A stretch of DNA of 64,000 bases from an uncultured Christensenella sp. (GCA_910578195.1 CAJTOY010000006.1:1-64000), one strand, 5' to 3'; shown: positions 1-8,082, counted from the first letter of the stretch. Numbers and translations: made by a program. The notes: generated by a model from the letters alone, not told the origin.

Positions 1-51
1 CCTTGACATAATAATATGCACCTCCAAAAGTGTCTAACTTTTGGGGTGCAA
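1..51 (-). mobile_element. End of an IS3-family-like insertion sequence, cut by the window edge
   Basis: Read on the minus strand, this stretch starts with TGCACCCCAAAAGTTAGACA, which resembles the terminal inverted repeats of IS3-family (IS150-group) elements. It is followed by a GGAGG ribosome site (complement of 21-25) and an ATG (9-7) that opens a frame reading Met-Ser-Arg before leaving the window, as the first transposase frame of such elements often does. The end also folds back on itself (GCACC...GGGTGC). The rest of the element would lie to the left. Assignment rests on remembered similarity of the end sequence, so confidence is moderate. Confidence 0.5.
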
Positions 52-68
52 ATCATACGCGGCGGCGG

Positions 69-977
69 TTATTCGTCTTTATTTTTCTCTTCGTCTTTAT
101 TTTTCTTGCGGAATTTCGATACAAGCCATTTTTCTATTCTGTCCTGATATTTAAACGACAGCACCGCGAGCACTACGCACACGGCGAAAATCGCAATCCA
201 GACGGGTATTCCCCACCCGCTGAACGGAATTATGCTGCCCGTGCCGAGATAGCAGTACAGCGCGATTATTATCGGGCGGACAAGCAACATAGTCGCCAAA
301 AAGAACGGGAAATTCATTGCGGTAAGCCCCGCGACGATACAGAGAATATCGTCGGGGAAAAAGGGCAGTATCTGCATTAAAAGGAAAATCACCTTGCCCT
401 TGTTGCCTATGTACTTCGCGTATTTGTCCACCGCTTCCTTGCCCGCTATCCATTCCGCGGCGCGCTTGCCGAAAAATCTGCCTATCGCGTAGGCAATAAG
501 CGAGCCCGCCAAAACTCCCGCGGAGGCTAAAAGGGTTGCCGTAAGCGGTCCCCAAATCCGGCTGCCGGGGACGTAGCACACCACGGCGGGCAACGGCAGA
601 ATTACCACCTGCAAAATCTGTATAAGCACGAAAACGAGCATACCCCATTCGCCCGTGGAACGGATTATATCGGTCAGCCGCTCGATTTTTTCGGCGTCGG
701 TGGGATAGTCGTTGAGGTGCGCGAGGTTCGACAGCGCGGCGATAACCGTGATTATCACGCACGCGCACGCCATGGCGAGAAAACACGTCTTTAACAGCGC
801 CTGCTTATCGAGCACGAAAACGACGATACCGAATACGAGCCCGACCGCCGCCAAGCCGTAGCAGAGTATTTTGACGCCTATTCCCCAGCCGTACATCAAA
901 AAGCCCGTTTCGAGCGCGACGCACGAACACAGCAGAATATTTATTACAAATATTGCGATTTTGCTTATTTTGTTCAA
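69..977 (-). CDS. TVP38/TMEM64 (VTT/DedA-like) membrane protein
   Basis: This 302-residue protein of about seven hydrophobic segments carries a VTT (SNARE-associated) core at roughly residues 110-240, including a LPLPAVVCYVPGSRIWGP segment and the later PFFPDDILCIVAG segment, both typical of the family. Related proteins act as lipid scramblases or in undecaprenyl-phosphate recycling; the substrate here is unknown. The C-terminus is a highly charged Lys/Asp/Glu tail. The start is a TTG whose last two bases overlap the folA stop codon (TTGA, 977-974), so translation is probably coupled to folA. A later start cannot be excluded, but none removes only non-membrane sequence. Confidence 0.8.
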   Translation of the reverse strand: MNKISKIAIFVINILLCSCVALETGFLMYGWGIGVKILCYGLAAVGLVFGIVVFVLDKQALLKTCFLAMACACVIITVIAALSNLAHLNDYPTDAEKIERLTDIIRSTGEWGMLVFVLIQILQVVILPLPAVVCYVPGSRIWGPLTATLLASAGVLAGSLIAYAIGRFFGKRAAEWIAGKEAVDKYAKYIGNKGKVIFLLMQILPFFPDDILCIVAGLTAMNFPFFLATMLLVRPIIIALYCYLGTGSIIPFSGWGIPVWIAIFAVCVVLAVLSFKYQDRIEKWLVSKFRKKNKDEEKNKDE

Positions 978-1471
978 TTCTTCACCGACAGATTTTTATA
1001 GGTGGTGAATTTTATTTGATAGCCGTTGGTCTCTATCGGGTCGCTTTCATAGACCAGCTCGAAATTCGGGTTTTCGTCGAGGTTTTCGAAGTACGCGTCC
1101 GCGCCGCCCACCGCGTCGACCTTTGTCACAAGCACCTCGGTACAGTAGGGCAGCAGGGTCTTATACATCATTGCCCCGCCTATAACGTAAATCTTTTCGG
1201 GGTCGTATTTTTTCAGCTCGGCGAACAGTTCGTCAAGCGAGCCGACGACAATGCAGTCGTCGCGTTTTTCGCCGTCGGGGTACAGCACGATATTCGTGCG
1301 GTTTTTCAATGGGTTGCCGCCTGGGAAGGATTTGAGGGTATTCGAGCCCATAACCACGACGTTGCCCGTTGTGGTTTCGCGGAAAAATTTCATATCGGCG
1401 GGGATTGAAAACATAAGTCCGTTTTTCTTGCCAATTCCCCACTCTTTATCTGCGTGAAGTATCGCTTTCAT
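974..1471 (-). CDS. folA: Dihydrofolate reductase
   Basis: FolA reduces dihydrofolate to tetrahydrofolate with NADPH in the cytoplasm, regenerating the cofactor oxidised by the neighbouring thymidylate synthase. The 165-residue length is usual. Visible landmarks are the WGIGKKNGLMF segment near residue 11 (active-site loop), the MGSNTLKSFPG motif (NADPH-binding region) and the YVIGGAMMYKTLLPY motif near residue 95 that is typical of DHFR. The ATG at 1471 follows AGGTGA at 3 bases; thyA ends 10 bases upstream, so the two form one unit. Confidence 0.95.
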   Translation of the reverse strand: MKAILHADKEWGIGKKNGLMFSIPADMKFFRETTTGNVVVMGSNTLKSFPGGNPLKNRTNIVLYPDGEKRDDCIVVGSLDELFAELKKYDPEKIYVIGGAMMYKTLLPYCTEVLVTKVDAVGGADAYFENLDENPNFELVYESDPIETNGYQIKFTTYKNLSVKN

Positions 1472-1481
1472 TTATCACCTT

Positions 1482-2312
1482 TTACTCCGCTACCGGAATG
1501 TCGTATTTTTTGCTATTACAATTATAATCGACGAGCTTGAAGCTGTCCACCGTGAAGTCGTAGAAGTTTTTGACGCTTTTGTCCACTTCGAGCTTAGGCG
1601 CGGGCAGACAAGGCATTTTTATTATCTCTTCGACGATGGGGACGTGTCTGTCGTAAACGTGCGCGTCGGCGATAACGTGCACAAGCTCGCCCGCTTTCAA
1701 GCCCGAAACCTGCGCGAACATAATGAGAAGCACCGCATACTGCACTACGTTCCAGTTGTTCGCCGTAAGCATATCGTTCGAGCGCTGGTTCAAAATTCCG
1801 TTCAGCGTATCGCCCGATACGTTGAAGGTCATAGAATACGCGCAAGGATACAAATTCATTTCGTGCAGGTCCTGAAAATTGTATATATTCGTCATTATTC
1901 TGCGGCTGGCGGGGTTGTTTTTGAGGTCGAAAAGCACTCTGTCGACCTGGTCGAACTCCCCTTCCTTGTATTTATGCCTGACGCCGAGCTGGTAGCCGTA
2001 CGCCTTGCCTATCGAGCCGTTTTCGTCCGCCCACTGATTCCAGATTTTCGAGTTCAAATCGCGGATATTGTTGCTTTTTTTCTGCCAAATCCACAAAAGC
2101 TCGTCAATGCACGACTTGATATATGTCCGGCGGATTGTGAGTATGGGGAACTCCTCCTGCAAGTTATATCTGTTCACTATACCGAATTTTTTTACCGTGT
2201 GCGCGGGCGTGCCGTCGCTCCATTTCGGGCGGACGTCAAGTCCGGTATCCCAAACTCCGTCCTTTAAGATTTCGCGCATGTTGCTTATAAAAATTTCGTC
2301 TGCTCTGCTCAT
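1482..2312 (-). CDS. thyA: Thymidylate synthase
   Basis: ThyA methylates dUMP to dTMP using methylene-tetrahydrofolate. The protein (276 residues from the chosen ATG) has the catalytic cysteine in LYPCAYSMTF (about residue 157), the phosphate-binding QRSNDML motif and the dUMP-contacting HVYDRH segment. The residue after the catalytic Cys is Ala rather than the His seen in E. coli ThyA, a known variant. A GTG two codons upstream is in frame, but ATG 2312 is preferred because AAAGG lies 5 bases before it. It heads thyA-folA-VTT; a hairpin lies just upstream at 2329-2354. Confidence 0.95.
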   Translation of the reverse strand: MSRADEIFISNMREILKDGVWDTGLDVRPKWSDGTPAHTVKKFGIVNRYNLQEEFPILTIRRTYIKSCIDELLWIWQKKSNNIRDLNSKIWNQWADENGSIGKAYGYQLGVRHKYKEGEFDQVDRVLFDLKNNPASRRIMTNIYNFQDLHEMNLYPCAYSMTFNVSGDTLNGILNQRSNDMLTANNWNVVQYAVLLIMFAQVSGLKAGELVHVIADAHVYDRHVPIVEEIIKMPCLPAPKLEVDKSVKNFYDFTVDSFKLVDYNCNSKKYDIPVAE

Positions 2313-2328
2313 ATTCACCTTTTACAAA

Positions 2329-2354
2329 CCGACTGCGGTTTAAGCCGCAGTCGG
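2329..2354 (-). terminator. Hairpin between the Nudix-GNAT gene and thyA
   Basis: CCGACTGCGG pairs perfectly with CCGCAGTCGG around a 6-base loop. On the minus strand only TTTG follows the stem, so termination of the upstream gene may be partial and read-through into thyA is possible. Confidence 0.55.
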
Positions 2355-2362
2355 AAATTTTT

Positions 2363-3241
2363 TTATTTGTTTAAAATCATTATGAAGTCGTCCATGAAGA
2401 ACCCGCCGCCGATATCCTGCTTTACGCTGTTTAAAATTTTGAAACCGTAATGCTTGTAAATATTGATTGCGTTTAAATTGTCCTTTTTGACCGACAGATA
2501 CACGGGGCGGCTTATGCTTGCGAAAAGCTTGGAAGTAAGCCTCTTCCCGCGCGCGAATTTCTTTATATAAATTTTCGAAACGAACGTACCCTCCGTATAA
2601 GAGGCGTGGAAGAATTTTGCGGGGCAATAAGCGAAAAAGCCCGCCGCTTCACCGTTCAGATATAAAATTTTATAGGTATATTCCTTTTCGGAAATATTCT
2701 TTTTTATGGCTTTGGGGCTGAGGAACAGATTTATCATGTAGTCGACCTGTCCTTCCGGCGAGGACGCGTCGAACGCCTCGTGCATAATCTCGTCCGCAAG
2801 CCTCTTGATTATTGCGAAATCGTCCTCGTTTTCGGCTATTCTCGTATTCGTATAGCCGTTTTTCAGACTTGCGAGAAAGAATCTGTCCGCGGGCGCCCAT
2901 AAATTCGCGTCGAGCTTGTCGCAGTCAATCCAGCTTTCCTCGTCGTGCACCTTTAATTCGTAATCGGACAAGGGTTCGACAAAGTAGACCGAAAGGGTCA
3001 CAGAGGTCTTCGGATAGTCGTAGTTGATTGTGTTTAAAAGATCGCGCACCTTTATATCGAGGGAAAGTTCTTCCTTGCACTCGCGTATCAGCGCTTCCTC
3101 GGGCGTTTCGCCCTCCTCAACCTTTCCGCCGACGAATTCGAACTTGTGAATGACTTGCTCGTCGCCGTACGAGCGGCGCAAGGCAAGTATTTTTCCGTCT
3201 TTAACGATTGCCGCACCGACAACGTTTATGTGAGATTTCAT
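2363..3241 (-). CDS. Nudix hydrolase fused to a GNAT acetyltransferase
   Basis: Residues 1-130 form a Nudix domain of the 8-oxo-dGTP/CTP pyrophosphohydrolase type: the box reads GKVEEGETPEEALIRECKEE, matching GX5EX7REUXEE, with the final Gly replaced by Ser. Residues about 150-292 form a GNAT N-acetyltransferase domain: RGKRLTSKLF is the acetyl-CoA loop (motif A) and NAINIYKHYGF is motif B. The Nudix part probably cleans damaged or excess nucleotides; the acetyl acceptor is unknown. The ATG sits 6 bases after a -10 box, so the mRNA may be leaderless. Confidence 0.85.
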   Translation of the reverse strand: MKSHINVVGAAIVKDGKILALRRSYGDEQVIHKFEFVGGKVEEGETPEEALIRECKEELSLDIKVRDLLNTINYDYPKTSVTLSVYFVEPLSDYELKVHDEESWIDCDKLDANLWAPADRFFLASLKNGYTNTRIAENEDDFAIIKRLADEIMHEAFDASSPEGQVDYMINLFLSPKAIKKNISEKEYTYKILYLNGEAAGFFAYCPAKFFHASYTEGTFVSKIYIKKFARGKRLTSKLFASISRPVYLSVKKDNLNAINIYKHYGFKILNSVKQDIGGGFFMDDFIMILNK

Positions 3242-3247
3242 ACCTTT

Positions 3248-3276
3248 ATTTTATCACTTTCGGCGTTTCAAGTCAA
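3248..3276 (-). promoter_or_regulatory. Sigma-A promoter of the Nudix-GNAT gene
   Basis: TTGACT (3276-3271), a 17-base spacer and TAAAAT (3253-3248). Only 6 bases separate the -10 from the ATG at 3241, which puts the predicted start of transcription on or next to the start codon. Confidence 0.75.
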
Positions 3277-3290
3277 TTAAATCAGTATAC

Positions 3291-3316
3291 AAAAACCGAC
3301 GCGCCCGCGTCGGTTT
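3291..3316 (-). terminator. Rho-independent terminator of pflAB
   Basis: ACCGACGC pairs with GCGTCGGT around a GC-rich 4-base loop and is followed on the minus strand by TTTTTGT. It lies 6 bases after the pflB stop codon. Confidence 0.85.
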
Positions 3317-3322
3317 CGTAAA

Positions 3323-5584
3323 TCAGAAGGACTGGTGTATCGTGCGCGAAATTACGTCGTTCTGCTGTTCGCGCGTAAGCTTTATGAAGTTTACGGCGTA
3401 GCCCGATACCCTTATGGTGAGCTGGGGGTACTTTTCGGGGTGCGCCTGCGCGTCTAAAAGGGTGTCGCGGCTGAAAACGTTCACGTTGAGGTGATGTCCG
3501 CCGTTCGTGACGTAGCCGTCAAGCATGCCCACAAGATTTGTTTTGCGCGCCTCTTCGTCCTTGCCGAGCGAGCCCGGCGTAATAGAGAACGTGTTCGAAA
3601 TGCCGTCGCGCGCGTACTCGTAAGGGAGCTTTGCGACCGATTCGAGAGACGCGAGCGCGCCGTTCGTATCTCTGCCGTGCATGGGGTTCGCGCCCGGTGC
3701 GAGGGGTTCGCCCGCCCGTCTGCCGTCGGGGGTGTTGCCCGTGTTTTTGCCGTACACTACGTTGCTCGTGATAGTCAGAACAGACGTCGAGGGAACGCTT
3801 TCACGGTAGGTGTAGCAGCTTTTGATTTTGTTCATAAATGTCTTTAAAATCCAGACCGCGATATCGTCGACGCGGTCGTCGTTGTTACCGTACTTGGGAT
3901 AATCGCCCTCCGTGCGGAAATCGACGACAATGCCCTCCTCGTTGCGGACGGGGTAGACCTTGGCGTACTTTATCGCCGACAGCGAGTCCGCCGCGCACGA
4001 AAGCCCCGCGATGCCCGTCGCGAAAAATCTTCTCACGTCGGTGTCGTGCAGCGCCATTTCAATCGCTTCGTAGCTGTATTTGTCGTGCATATAGTGGATT
4101 AAGTTGAGCACGTTAACATACAGTTTTGCGAGCCATTCCATCATTTGCTCGTATTTTCTCTTTACCTCTTCGAAGTCGAGCGCGTTATCGCCCGTGATAG
4201 CCTCGAACAGCGGCGAAACCTGCAAAGCCTTGCCCGTCGCCTTATCCTTGACAAGCTCGTCTTTGCCGCCGTTGATTGCATAGAGTAAGCATTTTGCAAG
4301 GTTTGCGCGCGCGCCGAAAAACTGCATATCCTTGCCGACGCGCATACAGCTTACGCAGCACGCTATGCAATAGTCGTCGCCCATTTCGGGGCGCATCAAA
4401 TCGTCGCTTTCGTACTGTATAGCCGAAGTTTTAATGGAAAGCTCGGCGCAGAATTTCTTGAATTTTTCGGGAAGCCCGACCGACCAAAGCACCGTGAGGT
4501 TGGGCTCGGGCGCGGGTCCGAGGTTGTTGAGCGTATGCAAAATTCTGAACGAGGACTTCGTGACTAGCGTTCTGCCGTCCACGCCCGTGCCGCCGATTGA
4601 CTCGGTAACCCACGTCGGGTCGCCCGAGAAAAGCTCGTTATACTCCTTGATACGCATAAACTTAATTATTCTGAGCTTCATTACGAAGTGGTCGATAAGC
4701 TCTTGCGCGCCCTCCTCGGTCAAAATTCCGCGGTCGATGTCGCGCTGTATATAAATATCGAGGAAAGTCGAGTTTCTGCCTATCGACATAGCCGCGCCGT
4801 TCTGGTCCTTGACCGCGGCAAGATAGCCGAAATACAGCGCTTGTATTGCCTGCTGCGCGGTTTCGGCGGGCATGGAAATATCGTAGCCGTAAATCTGCGC
4901 GAGCTTTTTAAGATTATCGAGCGCGCGAATCTGCTCGGACAGTTCCTCTCTGTCGCGGATTTTGTCGGGCGTCATTATGCCGTCTTTTAAAAGTCTGTCG
5001 CGCTCCTTGCACTTGATAAGATAGTCCGCGCCGTAGAGCGCGACACGGCGGTAATCGCCGACAATTCTGCCTCTGCCGTAGGTGTCGGGCAGACCCGTGA
5101 GAATATGCGCGCGGCGGGCGCGGCGCATTTCGGGCGTATATGCGTCGTAAACGCCGTCGTTGTGGGTTTTGCGGTAGTGAGTGAAAATATCCTTGACCTC
5201 GGGGGAAATTTCGTAGCCGTACATATTGAGCGCCTGCTCCGCCATTTTGATTCCGCCGAAGGGTTGCAAGGCGCGCTTGAAAGGTTTGTCGGTCTGCAAG
5301 CCGACAATCTTTTCAAGCTTTTCGTCTATATACCCCGCCGCGTGCGAGGTGAGCGTGGATACCGTTGCCGTATCCGCGTCGAGCACGCCGCCCGCCTTGC
5401 GCTCCGCGTCCGAAAGCTTTAAAATTTCGTCCCAGAGTTTTTGCGTCGCCTTTGTGGGCGGAGCGAGAAACTCCCCGCCGCCCTCATAGGGGGTATAGTT
5501 GTTCTGTATAAAATCGCGGACGTTGACTTCTCCGTCTTCGCTCCACTTCGAGGGTTTGAAGCCCTCCCATGCTTTGAATTTCAT
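3323..5584 (-). CDS. pflB: Pyruvate formate-lyase (formate C-acetyltransferase)
   Basis: This glycyl-radical enzyme splits pyruvate with CoA into acetyl-CoA and formate during anaerobic growth. The 753-residue chain has the adjacent catalytic cysteines Cys409-Cys410 (in CIACCVSC) and the radical-bearing Gly728 in RVSGYAVNF near the C-terminus, followed by the family ending in which REQQNDVISRT is conserved. It starts 4 bases after the pflA stop, so enzyme and activase are made together, under the ZTP riboswitch upstream of pflA. Formate supplies formyl-tetrahydrofolate for purine synthesis, which makes that control sensible. Confidence 0.97.
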   Translation of the reverse strand: MKFKAWEGFKPSKWSEDGEVNVRDFIQNNYTPYEGGGEFLAPPTKATQKLWDEILKLSDAERKAGGVLDADTATVSTLTSHAAGYIDEKLEKIVGLQTDKPFKRALQPFGGIKMAEQALNMYGYEISPEVKDIFTHYRKTHNDGVYDAYTPEMRRARRAHILTGLPDTYGRGRIVGDYRRVALYGADYLIKCKERDRLLKDGIMTPDKIRDREELSEQIRALDNLKKLAQIYGYDISMPAETAQQAIQALYFGYLAAVKDQNGAAMSIGRNSTFLDIYIQRDIDRGILTEEGAQELIDHFVMKLRIIKFMRIKEYNELFSGDPTWVTESIGGTGVDGRTLVTKSSFRILHTLNNLGPAPEPNLTVLWSVGLPEKFKKFCAELSIKTSAIQYESDDLMRPEMGDDYCIACCVSCMRVGKDMQFFGARANLAKCLLYAINGGKDELVKDKATGKALQVSPLFEAITGDNALDFEEVKRKYEQMMEWLAKLYVNVLNLIHYMHDKYSYEAIEMALHDTDVRRFFATGIAGLSCAADSLSAIKYAKVYPVRNEEGIVVDFRTEGDYPKYGNNDDRVDDIAVWILKTFMNKIKSCYTYRESVPSTSVLTITSNVVYGKNTGNTPDGRRAGEPLAPGANPMHGRDTNGALASLESVAKLPYEYARDGISNTFSITPGSLGKDEEARKTNLVGMLDGYVTNGGHHLNVNVFSRDTLLDAQAHPEKYPQLTIRVSGYAVNFIKLTREQQNDVISRTIHQSF

Positions 5585-5588
5585 AGTT

Positions 5589-6296
5589 TTACCTCGTTAA
5601 AATTTTTCTTGCGTTTTCAACGCGTTCGCCGCTCGGCGGCTCGCACCCCTTCAAAGGGTACGCTATGTTCATTTTTTCGTACTTGACTTCGCCCATATTG
5701 TGATAGGGCAAGACCTCGACTTTCTTTACCGTCGGAAGCCCGTCGATAAAGCTTTTGAGTTTATGGAGATATTCGTCGTTATCGGTAATTCCCTCCACAA
5801 GAACGTGCCTTATCCAGATATCCACGCCCTTTTCGGAGAGATATCTTGCAAATTCCAGCACGTTTTTGTTCGAATGACCCGTAAGCTTTTTATGCTCGTT
5901 ATCGTCGATATGCTTGATATCGAGAAGCACCAAATCGGTATATGCAAGCAGTTTGTCAAGCTGAGCTTTATCGAAGATTATTCCCGACGTGTCTATCGCG
6001 GTGTGAATTCCGTTCGCTTTTAATATGCGGAAAAGTTCGCAAATAAATTCAGACTGCAACAGCGGTTCCCCGCCAGAAACGGTCACTCCGCCGCCGTTCG
6101 AGATATAGCTTTTGTATCTCAGCGCGCGGGCGGCTACCTCTTCCGCGGTGTAGCGCATTCCGCCGCCCGTACCCCATGTGTCGGGGTTGTGGCAGTATTT
6201 ACAGCGCATTGGGCAGCCCTGCATGAATATTACGAACCTTATGCCCGGTCCGTCGACCGTACCGAAGGATTCGAACGAGTGAATTTTACCTATCAT
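5589..6296 (-). CDS. pflA: Pyruvate formate-lyase activating enzyme (radical SAM)
   Basis: PflA uses S-adenosylmethionine and a [4Fe-4S] cluster to place the glycyl radical on PflB. The cluster motif is GCPMRCKYCHNPD (CX3CX2C) and a GGEP-type motif (SGGEPLLQ) follows. The start is placed at ATG 6296, giving 235 residues and the usual N-terminus MIGKIHSFES. The frame is open a further 41 codons upstream, but those codons run through a riboswitch and terminator and are not protein. No clear Shine-Dalgarno precedes this ATG, which lies directly after the terminator U-tract. Confidence 0.95.
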   Translation of the reverse strand: MIGKIHSFESFGTVDGPGIRFVIFMQGCPMRCKYCHNPDTWGTGGGMRYTAEEVAARALRYKSYISNGGGVTVSGGEPLLQSEFICELFRILKANGIHTAIDTSGIIFDKAQLDKLLAYTDLVLLDIKHIDDNEHKKLTGHSNKNVLEFARYLSEKGVDIWIRHVLVEGITDNDEYLHKLKSFIDGLPTVKKVEVLPYHNMGEVKYEKMNIAYPLKGCEPPSGERVENARKILTR

Positions 6297-6300
6297 AAGA

Positions 6301-6332
6301 AAACAAAAAGGACTATTACGAATAAATAGCCC
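6301..6332 (-). terminator. Intrinsic terminator of the ZTP riboswitch
   Basis: GGGCUAUU pairs with AAUAGUCC (8 pairs, one G-U) around a 7-base loop, followed by UUUUUGUUUU. The 5' arm contains the GGGC of the riboswitch's conserved CUGGGC, so ligand-bound aptamer and terminator exclude each other. This predicts an ON switch. Confidence 0.85.
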
Positions 6333-6402
6333 AGACGAACGACTTCTCTCGCAAAAACGGCTTCCTTGCGGTATGTCCGCAAACTCGTCAGTTGCCGTTT
6401 GC
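6328..6402 (-). promoter_or_regulatory. ZTP riboswitch (pfl RNA motif) aptamer
   Basis: The class senses ZTP/ZMP (AICAR nucleotides), a sign of low 10-formyl-tetrahydrofolate, and turns on one-carbon genes. The RNA reads P1 AACGGC (6399-6394), AACUGACGAG, P2 UUGCGG/CCGCAA with a 5-base loop (6382-6377/6371-6366), GGAAGC, then the closing GCCGUU of P1 (6361-6356). After a U-rich linker come GUCGUUCGUCUGGGCU, matching the conserved CCGCCUGGGCA of P3. Position, order of helices and overlap with a terminator all agree with the class. It sits upstream of pfl genes, the setting that gave the motif its name. Confidence 0.9.
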
Positions 6403-6419
6403 CTTTCAGTTACAATCAC

Positions 6420-6448
6420 ATTATAGCAATCACTTTGCGCTTTGTCAA
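6420..6448 (-). promoter_or_regulatory. Consensus sigma-A promoter of pflAB
   Basis: TTGACA (6448-6443), 17-base spacer, TATAAT (6425-6420): a perfect match to consensus. Transcription should start near 6412 and run straight into the ZTP riboswitch. Confidence 0.9.
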
Positions 6449-6510
6449 TAGAAAAAACACAAAATGTTGTACAATTATTTTTAATTGAATACTATATATT
6501 GTGTACACTT

Positions 6511-6684
6511 CTATTCCGAGGGCTTGTCCTCTTCGGGCGCGGGCTTTTCCGCCCGCTTATTCAGCTTTTTGTTGCGCCTTTGAAGGGACACCACAAGCAC
6601 GGCGTTGACAAGAGTCAACACCAGCACCGAAATGCAAAGTATTACGACGGTCAGTTCTTCCGCGCTTGCCGCAAGTATGTTCAT
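6511..6684 (-). CDS. Small single-pass membrane protein coupled to lysC
   Basis: A 57-residue frame (MNILAASAEELTVV...) with one hydrophobic helix at about residues 11-34 and a basic, then acidic tail (QRRNKKLNKRAEKPAPEED). Its ATG overlaps the lysC stop codon as ATGA (6684-6681), and GGAG lies 11 bases upstream inside lysC, so it is almost surely translated by coupling. I do not recognise a family. The predicted topology puts the charged tail in the cytoplasm. It could be a partner or membrane tether of a neighbouring product; the function is unknown. Confidence 0.7.
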   Translation of the reverse strand: MNILAASAEELTVVILCISVLVLTLVNAVLVVSLQRRNKKLNKRAEKPAPEEDKPSE

Positions 6685-8003
6685 TTCTTGAAAAACTCCT
6701 TATAAATCGCTTTTATACAGCTTTCGTAATCGTCGTCCTTTACGCCAACCACCACGTTGAGCTCGCTCGTGCCCTGGTCAATCATTTTGACGTTTATTCC
6801 CGCCTCCGCCATAGCCTTGAAAAGCCGTGCGGAAGTTCCGACGGACGAGGACATGCCGTGTCCTACCGTCGCGATTAACGCCACTTTTTCTATTACACGC
6901 AAAACGTCGGGCTCGACCGCCTTTTTTATGCCGTCGGTTATTCTTGTAAGCCTTTCCTTATCCAGCGCGTCGCCTGGGATTACGAGCGACATTGTGTCTA
7001 TGCCCGAAGGGATATGTTCGAGGGGTATACCCTCGTCCTCGATTACCGAAAGCACCTTACGCATAAAGCCGATTTCGGAGTTCATTAAGGACTTTTCGAC
7101 GTAAATTACCGTGAAGTTCTTTTTGCCCGCAATGCCCGTAACAACGTTTCCGCTTTGGATAAAGCGCGAGGTCGGAACTATCGTCGTGCCCTCGTCCCCG
7201 GGACGGAAGGTATTCTTTATTAAAATTGGGATATTCGCCTTGCGCACGGGGAAAATGGATTCGCTGTGCAATACGTCCGCACCCATATAGCTGAGCTCGC
7301 GCAGTTCCTTATAGGAAAGCGACTTTATCTGTTCGGGATTGTCTACTATGCGGGGGTCGCACGCGAGGAAGCCCGAAACGTCCGTCCAGTTTTCGTAGAC
7401 GTTGGCGTTCACGGCGCGCGCCGCTATCGCGCCCGAAATATCCGACCCGCCGCGGGAAAAGGTTTTAACTTTGCCGTGGACATCCACGCCGTAGAAGCCG
7501 GGTAAAACCGCCCTTTTTGTGCCCGCCACCGCCGAGGACACCGCTTTATAAGTTTTGTCGCCGTCAAGTTGACCGTGCCCGTCGAAGAACACGACATTTT
7601 CCGCGTCGACGAACTTCGCGCCGAGCGCTTCCGCCATTATTACGGCGGAGAGATATTCGCCACGCGATGCGGTAAAATCGATGCTCCCCTCTTCTATTAT
7701 GCGCTTTTCGGTCGCGTCGAGGACGGCGCCGATATCGAGCTTTAAGTCGAGCTGTTTTACAATGCCCGTAAAACGCGCGCGGACGGGGGCGAAGCTTTTC
7801 TGTATCCCGCCCGTGCTTTTCAGCTCGTTAAAGCACGCGTAGAGTAAATCGGTTATCTTTTTATCGCCCGAATATCTTTTGCCGGGCGCGGAAACGACGA
7901 CGACCCGCCTTTCCCTGTCGCTTACTATAATTTTTTTGACCGACGCTATAACGTTGGCGTCAGCCATAGACGTTCCACCGAATTTACAAACCTTAATTGC
8001 CAT
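6681..8003 (-). CDS. lysC: Aspartate kinase
   Basis: Aspartate kinase phosphorylates aspartate, the first step to lysine, methionine, threonine and diaminopimelate. The 440-residue chain has the KFGGTSMA motif at the N-terminus, the SRGGSDISGA substrate loop near the middle and two ACT domains at the C-terminus (the last around IDQGTSELNVVVGV), so feedback inhibition is expected. ATG 8003 is preferred over an in-frame TTG two codons upstream because AAAAGG lies 6 bases before it. A 9-pair stem-loop (8016-8036) lies just upstream of the ribosome site. The 57-residue frame overlaps its stop. Confidence 0.95.
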   Translation of the reverse strand: MAIKVCKFGGTSMADANVIASVKKIIVSDRERRVVVVSAPGKRYSGDKKITDLLYACFNELKSTGGIQKSFAPVRARFTGIVKQLDLKLDIGAVLDATEKRIIEEGSIDFTASRGEYLSAVIMAEALGAKFVDAENVVFFDGHGQLDGDKTYKAVSSAVAGTKRAVLPGFYGVDVHGKVKTFSRGGSDISGAIAARAVNANVYENWTDVSGFLACDPRIVDNPEQIKSLSYKELRELSYMGADVLHSESIFPVRKANIPILIKNTFRPGDEGTTIVPTSRFIQSGNVVTGIAGKKNFTVIYVEKSLMNSEIGFMRKVLSVIEDEGIPLEHIPSGIDTMSLVIPGDALDKERLTRITDGIKKAVEPDVLRVIEKVALIATVGHGMSSSVGTSARLFKAMAEAGINVKMIDQGTSELNVVVGVKDDDYESCIKAIYKEFFKK

Positions 8004-8015
8004 AAACAACCTTTT

Positions 8016-8036
8016 CCCTTTTTCGGCGAAAAAGGG
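8016..8036 (-). promoter_or_regulatory. Stem-loop in the lysC leader
   Basis: CCCTTTTTC pairs with GAAAAAGGG around a 3-base loop, ending a few bases before the lysC ribosome site. On the plus strand it is followed by a T-rich run, but no plus gene needs it. It may affect lysC translation; the space is too short for a lysine riboswitch. Confidence 0.45.
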
Positions 8037-8082
8037 TTTTATTTATTTTTATGAAACGTAAAAACTTTTAGTGATAAACATA

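Noticed and set aside
6297..6419. 41 extra codons in frame upstream of pflA
   Set aside because: They translate the ZTP riboswitch and its terminator; homologues start at ATG 6296.
8004..8082. Lysine riboswitch before lysC
   Set aside because: Fewer than 80 bases separate lysC from the preceding hairpin, too short for the roughly 170-base aptamer; only one simple stem-loop is present.
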